Shown here in pieces: positions 5,594-8,328 of a DNA stretch of 8,328 nt. The DNA lies in assembly GCA_964629345.1 (NCBI GenBank), contig CAZVSG010000095.1, positions 1 to 8,328 of the forward strand, read 5' to 3'. The stretch's first letter is position 1; each line of letters starts with the position of its first letter. Source of the DNA: UBA6115 sp964629345 (GTDB taxonomy: Bacteria; Bacillota; Clostridia; Christensenellales; Aristaeellaceae). The notes under the pieces are model-generated. The model saw nothing but the letters and a program-made list of their open reading frames with translations. It had not been told where the DNA came from and made no database searches. A program made the translations under genes and the position numbers.

Positions 5594-6475
5594 TTATACG
5601 TCGATCCCCAGCAGCGCTTTGGCGGCCAGGCCGATGAAGAAGGAGACCGCTGCGACGCCCAGGCTGATGGCCGCCATCTCCAGGAACCGGCGGCCAAAGG
5701 GCTCTGATTTGGCGACGGAAATGTAATAGTTGAACAGCAGGATAATGAGCAGGACGAAGGCAAGCATCATCAGGAAGGCCGCCAGGTAAAGCCCGTTGGG
5801 GAAGATGAGGTAGGGCAGTACCAGCAGCGCCACCGTGACCAGGTAGGCCGCGCCGGTGTACAGGCTGGATTTCAGCGCCTTTGCGTTTCCATTGGCACGC
5901 TCGGCCAGGTAATTGGACGCCGCCATGGACAGCGTGGCCGACACGCCGGTGATGATGCCGGAGAGCGCGATGAGCCGGGTGTTCCCCAGCGCGAAGGTGA
6001 GGCCCGCGATGGTGCCGGTCAATTCGACCAGCGCGTCGTTGAGCCCCAGCACCATGGAGCCTACGTAGTGCAGCCGTTCCTCGTCCAGCATTTTCATCAG
6101 CAGGTCCTCATGCGCTTCCTCCTGCGCGATGACGGCGCGCGCCTCGGGGACGTCCGATTCGACGCTTTTCAGCCCCCGGATGCCGCGCTCTTCCTGCTTT
6201 TCGAAAAAACGGATCGCGAAGGTATCGCCCAGCAGAAAACGGAGGGCTTTGAACAGCCCGAGCCTCAGCCGGTCCGGCGATACCTCCCGACCGGTGTACC
6301 TCTTCCATGTTTCATAGTGGCCCTGCTCCGCCCTTGAGATCTGCAGCAGCGCTTCCCGGTTGGCCGCGTCTTTCTGACGCCCGGCCATGTACAGGTACAG
6401 CGCGCTCCCGGTGATCTCATCCTTCTGGAATCTCATCAGCTGCCTGATGGCCTGCGGGCTCAATCCAACCTTCAT
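5594..6475 (-). CDS. Ferritin-like domain / VIT1-CCC1 family iron (manganese) transporter
   Basis: This 293-residue membrane protein joins a rubrerythrin-like di-iron domain to a VIT/CCC1 transporter, the arrangement of MbfA-type ferrous iron exporters. The ATG at 6475 is preceded on its strand by AAGGGGG nine bases away; the open frame upstream is Arg-rich and has no family resemblance. The ferritin-like domain (about 1-135) shows Glu20, Glu50-x-x-His53 in AEQGHYETW and Glu119-x-x-His122 in QEEAHEDLL, the expected metal ligands. The VIT part starts at 138 with GLNDALVELTGTIAGLTFAL, followed by LSMAASNYLAERANG, a conserved metal-site block. Hydrophobic helices lie at about 141-163, 167-187, 205-223, 227-251 and 265-288, the usual five. 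Expected role: move Fe(II) or Mn(II) across the membrane to protect against metal or oxidative stress. It is convergent with the GNAT gene. Confidence 0.9.
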   Translation of the reverse strand: MKVGLSPQAIRQLMRFQKDEITGSALYLYMAGRQKDAANREALLQISRAEQGHYETWKRYTGREVSPDRLRLGLFKALRFLLGDTFAIRFFEKQEERGIRGLKSVESDVPEARAVIAQEEAHEDLLMKMLDEERLHYVGSMVLGLNDALVELTGTIAGLTFALGNTRLIALSGIITGVSATLSMAASNYLAERANGNAKALKSSLYTGAAYLVTVALLVLPYLIFPNGLYLAAFLMMLAFVLLIILLFNYYISVAKSEPFGRRFLEMAAISLGVAAVSFFIGLAAKALLGIDV

Positions 6476-6632
6476 CTGCCGCTTCCCCCTTCCCTTGTGC
6501 GCCTCCCGGTGTGACGACCTCCCCTGATACGCCCCTGATCTCCTCATGGCGGCTGAAGAATGTGTCAGGGTCGCCGGAGGACAAATCAAACAGTTTCCGG
6601 TACTCTTCCGGGATCCCGGTCTGCGCGCTCAT
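6417..6632 (-). CDS. Unrecognised small reading frame, possible second half of a frameshifted gene
   Basis: This 71-residue frame begins MSAQTGIPEEYRKLFDLSSG. Up to about HEEIRG its codons end mostly in G or C, as in real genes here. After that the bias fades and the tail runs 59 bases into the VIT gene, so the last third is probably not a real protein end. The ATG at 6632 has GGAGG touching it, too close for normal initiation. That makes it more likely to be the continuation of the frame starting at 6696, reached by a one-base shift, than a free-standing gene. I recognise no family. Confidence 0.35.
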   Translation of the reverse strand: MSAQTGIPEEYRKLFDLSSGDPDTFFSRHEEIRGVSGEVVTPGGAQGKGEAADEGWIEPAGHQAADEIPEG

Positions 6633-6696
6633 CCTCCGGGAACAGGCGGGCGCTCTCCAGGAGCCAGGCGAACCAGTCCTTCAGGAACGCCTGCAT
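6586..6696 (-). CDS. Unrecognised small reading frame, possible first half of a frameshifted gene
   Basis: This 36-residue frame begins MQAFLKDWFAWLLESARLFP and ends at a TGA at 6586-6588. On its strand GGAAGGGAG lies 8 bases before the ATG, a fair ribosome site. Codons are strongly G/C-ending for the first 25 or so and then become A-ending (GGA AGA GTA), where the neighbouring frame of the next small ORF becomes coding-like. The two overlap around 6632-6600. The simplest reading is one small gene with one extra base, either a real mutation or a sequencing error; two coupled microproteins are the alternative. It lies 122 bases after ilvE and upstream of the VIT gene on the same strand. Confidence 0.4.
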   Translation of the reverse strand: MQAFLKDWFAWLLESARLFPEDERADRDPGRVPETV

Positions 6697-6725
6697 CTGA
6701 CAGGCTCCCTTCCGCATTTTTCCGG

Positions 6726-6755
6726 CAATCAGGGATACTGCCCTGACACTGATTG
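6726..6755 (-). repeat. Nested inverted repeats between ilvE and the small frame
   Basis: CAATCAG (6726-6732) is complementary to CTGATTG (6749-6755), while CAGGG (6730-6734) is complementary to CCCTG (6741-6745). The two stems share bases and cannot form together. No T-run follows on either strand. It may slow or end ilvE transcription. The rest of 6697-6818 shows nothing I can name. Confidence 0.35.
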
Positions 6756-6818
6756 TTGATGCCGCACACGGCTTCTGGGGGGATGTGGTCATCCGGGCTG
6801 ATGCCAGGCTCCCTATCC

Positions 6819-7889
6819 TCAGACTTCCCTTGTCCAACCGTGCCTGTCCGCCAGACGTCCGTACTGGATGCCTGTCAGTTCATCATACAGCCGCCGGCTA
6901 AGGGGGCCGATGCCGCCGTCCCCGATGGTGAGTACCTCTTCTTTGTAACGCATTTTCCCGACCGGGCTGATGACCGCCGCCGTGCCGGTGCCGAACACCT
7001 CCTCCACCTCGCCCCTGCCCCAGCATTCCAGCAGTTCATCAATGGCGAGGGGCCGCTCCTCAGCCGGGATGCCCCAGTCACGGCACAGCGTGAGGACCGA
7101 GTCGCGGGTCACGCCGGCCAGGATGCTGCCGCAGATGAGGTCCGGCGTGACCACCCGGCCCGCGATCTTGAAAAAAATGTTCATCGCGCCGACTTCCTCG
7201 ATGAAACGACGGTGCACCGCGTCCAGCCAGAGCGCCTGGGCGTATCCCGCGCCGTGCGCCTTCACCTGTCCCACCAGGCTGCAGGCATAATTGCCGCCCG
7301 CCTTCAGGTAGCCCATTCCTCCGGGCGCTGCGCGCACATAGTCATCCTCGATCCAGATGCCTACCGGCGTGAGGCCGCCCTCATAATAGGAGCCGCTGGG
7401 CGAGAGGATGATGACAAACAGGTAGGTTTTGCTTGGCGCGACACCCAGGACCCCCTCCGTGGCGATGACATAGGGGCGGATGTACAGCGAGCTGCCCTCC
7501 TGCCGGGGCACCCAGTCCTTCTCCAGGTGCACCAGGGTGTTGACAGCCTGCAGGAAGTCCTCCTCCGGCACCTCCGGGATGCAGAGACGCGCGCAGGTGG
7601 TGCGCATGCGCCGGGCATTCATGTCCGGCCTGAACAGCAGCGTACGCCCGTCCGGCGCGCGGTAGGCTTTCAGGCCTTCAAACATCTCCTGCGCGTAGTG
7701 GAACACCATCGCCGCGGGGGAGAGGGAGAGATTCCCGAAGGGGACGATGCGCGCGCCGTGCCATCCTTTTCCCTGCGTATAATCCATCAGGAACATGTGG
7801 TCTGTGAAGATCCTGCCGAAGCGAAGCGCCTTATCCGCGCCTGGTTTTGCCGATGGATTCCCGGTCCTTGTGATGCTGATGTCAAGCAT
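6819..7889 (-). CDS. ilvE: Branched-chain amino acid aminotransferase
   Basis: This 356-residue fold-type IV PLP enzyme interconverts Leu/Ile/Val and their 2-keto acids with glutamate/2-oxoglutarate, in the cytoplasm. The length matches the large (eukaryote-like, class II) BCAT group. Family blocks appear in order: FTDHMFLMDY, HYAQEMFEGLKAY (64-76), LYIRPYVIATEGVLGVAPS (135-153), GGNYACSL with the PLP-binding lysine just before it (Lys196), FIEEVGAMNIFF (229-240) and FGTGTAAVISPVG (299-311). The start ATG at 7889 has GGAGGT about 11 bases upstream, a slightly long spacing. No T-box or leader peptide is visible in the short leader, so tRNA-sensing control is not supported. Other ilv/leu genes are absent from the window, so it is detached from a biosynthetic operon. 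Long open frames on the opposite strand are shadows of this gene. Confidence 0.95.
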   Translation of the reverse strand: MLDISITRTGNPSAKPGADKALRFGRIFTDHMFLMDYTQGKGWHGARIVPFGNLSLSPAAMVFHYAQEMFEGLKAYRAPDGRTLLFRPDMNARRMRTTCARLCIPEVPEEDFLQAVNTLVHLEKDWVPRQEGSSLYIRPYVIATEGVLGVAPSKTYLFVIILSPSGSYYEGGLTPVGIWIEDDYVRAAPGGMGYLKAGGNYACSLVGQVKAHGAGYAQALWLDAVHRRFIEEVGAMNIFFKIAGRVVTPDLICGSILAGVTRDSVLTLCRDWGIPAEERPLAIDELLECWGRGEVEEVFGTGTAAVISPVGKMRYKEEVLTIGDGGIGPLSRRLYDELTGIQYGRLADRHGWTREV

Positions 7890-7923
7890 GCGCGCCTGGC
7901 ACCTCCGATCATTTGATGCCCGT

Positions 7924-7953
7924 ATTATAACCTGACCCGAAAAACATCAGGAA
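7924..7953 (-). promoter_or_regulatory. Candidate ilvE promoter
   Basis: On the - strand a perfect TATAAT lies at 7929-7924. The best -35 candidate is TTCCTG at 7953-7948 with an 18-base spacer, a poor match to TTGACA. Transcription would start near 7917, giving a leader of about 28 bases. The strong -10 box and the position support it; the weak -35 lowers confidence. Confidence 0.5.
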
Positions 7954-8013
7954 GTCTCCCGCTGTTCTGCCTGTGTTTCTCCATCCGATCCTTTTCCCTG
8001 CCCTGCAAACGGC

Positions 8014-8068
8014 CGGCCCGCAACCCTCCTGCCAGGTATTGCTTGCTCAGCGGGAGGTTCGCAGGCCG
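8014..8068. repeat. Long imperfect hairpin between the LRR gene and ilvE
   Basis: The 16 bases at 8014-8029 pair with 8053-8068 at 13 of 16 positions around a 23-base loop, and a few inner bases can extend the stem. It lies just past the stop of the LRR gene on the - strand. There is no adjacent T-run, so it is not a classic terminator; it may be a degenerate terminator or a dispersed palindromic repeat. Confidence 0.45.
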
Positions 8069-8092
8069 CCGATCAGGACGACTGTAAAAGCC

Positions 8093-8328
8093 CTATTTCA
8101 ACTCGAAATCCTTCTCGATCAGCTGCGGGTAGATGCCGGAAACAGGGGAGAAATCCTTGATTTTGTTGTTGCTCAGGTTCAGCAGGGTCAGGTTCTTCAG
8201 TTCCGCCAGCGCGCCGATGCCGGTCAGCTTGTTGTCGTTCAGGTACAGTTCAGTCAGCTTTGTCAGCCCGGCCAGCGCGTCGATCTTCGTCAGTTTGTTG
8301 TTCCCGATGTTCAGGCTGTTCAGGTTCA
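8093..8328 (-). CDS. Leucine-rich-repeat protein, C-terminal part (partial)
   Basis: The frame enters from the right edge and ends at a TAG (8095-8093), giving the last 77 residues. It contains three 22-residue repeats of the SDS22/internalin type. The cores are LNSLNIGNNKLTKIDALAGL, LTELYLNDNKLTGIGALAEL and LTLLNLSNNKIKDFSPVSGI, each with the L-x-x-L-x-L/I-x-x-N-x-L/I ladder. The protein stops soon after the last repeat (PQLIEKDFELK), with no LPXTG motif or membrane helix. Any signal peptide or anchor must therefore be in the missing N-terminal part. LRR proteins of this type usually bind other proteins, often at the cell surface; which partner is unknown. It precedes ilvE on the same strand but is separated by about 200 bases holding a hairpin and the ilvE promoter. 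Confidence 0.88.
   Translation of the reverse strand, partial: NLNSLNIGNNKLTKIDALAGLTKLTELYLNDNKLTGIGALAELKNLTLLNLSNNKIKDFSPVSGIYPQLIEKDFELK

Noticed and set aside
6476..6589. N-terminal extension of the VIT transporter
   Set aside because: The extra residues are Arg/Ser/His-rich with no family resemblance, while the ATG at 6475 gives the usual ferritin-like start and has a ribosome site.
6753..7916. 387-residue open frame on the + strand opposite ilvE
   Set aside because: ilvE has every family motif on the - strand; the + frame has no recognisable sequence and no ribosome site.

Overview
The window is GC-rich DNA (above 60% by eye) with strong AGGAGG-type ribosome sites and G/C-ending codons. 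A Gram-positive style phage holin, internalin-like leucine-rich repeats, a family 1 solute-binding protein and a ferritin-VIT fusion suggest a high-GC Firmicute, perhaps a gut-type Clostridia lineage. A 10-N gap at 647-656 points to a scaffolded, probably metagenomic assembly. The taxonomy is inference; no rRNA or tRNA is present.

Layout. (1) Positions 1-1330 (+) are the end of a phage module: the last codons of an upstream gene, a modular endolysin (NlpC/P60 plus peptidoglycan-binding domain) cut by the gap, and a holin that starts inside the endolysin stop codon. (2) Positions 1331-2903 (+) hold a promoter region with palindromes, a membrane-anchored solute-binding protein without adjacent permeases, and an intrinsic terminator. 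(3) A near-consensus promoter at 2965-2993 precedes three + strand genes that look like one transcription unit: a secreted SGNH-like hydrolase, an exported UlaG-like metallo-beta-lactamase-fold hydrolase and an AAC(6')-like GNAT acetyltransferase. (4) A hairpin at 5533-5557 separates these from convergent - strand genes: a ferritin-like/VIT iron transporter, an unrecognised and possibly frameshifted small reading frame, and a branched-chain aminotransferase (ilvE) with its own -10 box. (5) The right edge holds the last three repeats of a leucine-rich-repeat protein (-).

The lysis genes work together: the holin permeabilises the membrane and the endolysin cuts the wall. The downstream genes are mostly recognisable bacterial families. 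The least explained parts are the exported hydrolase/acetyltransferase cluster, the orphan anchored binding protein, and the broken small frame between ilvE and the iron transporter. I found no CRISPR array, insertion sequence, integrase or clearly novel system.
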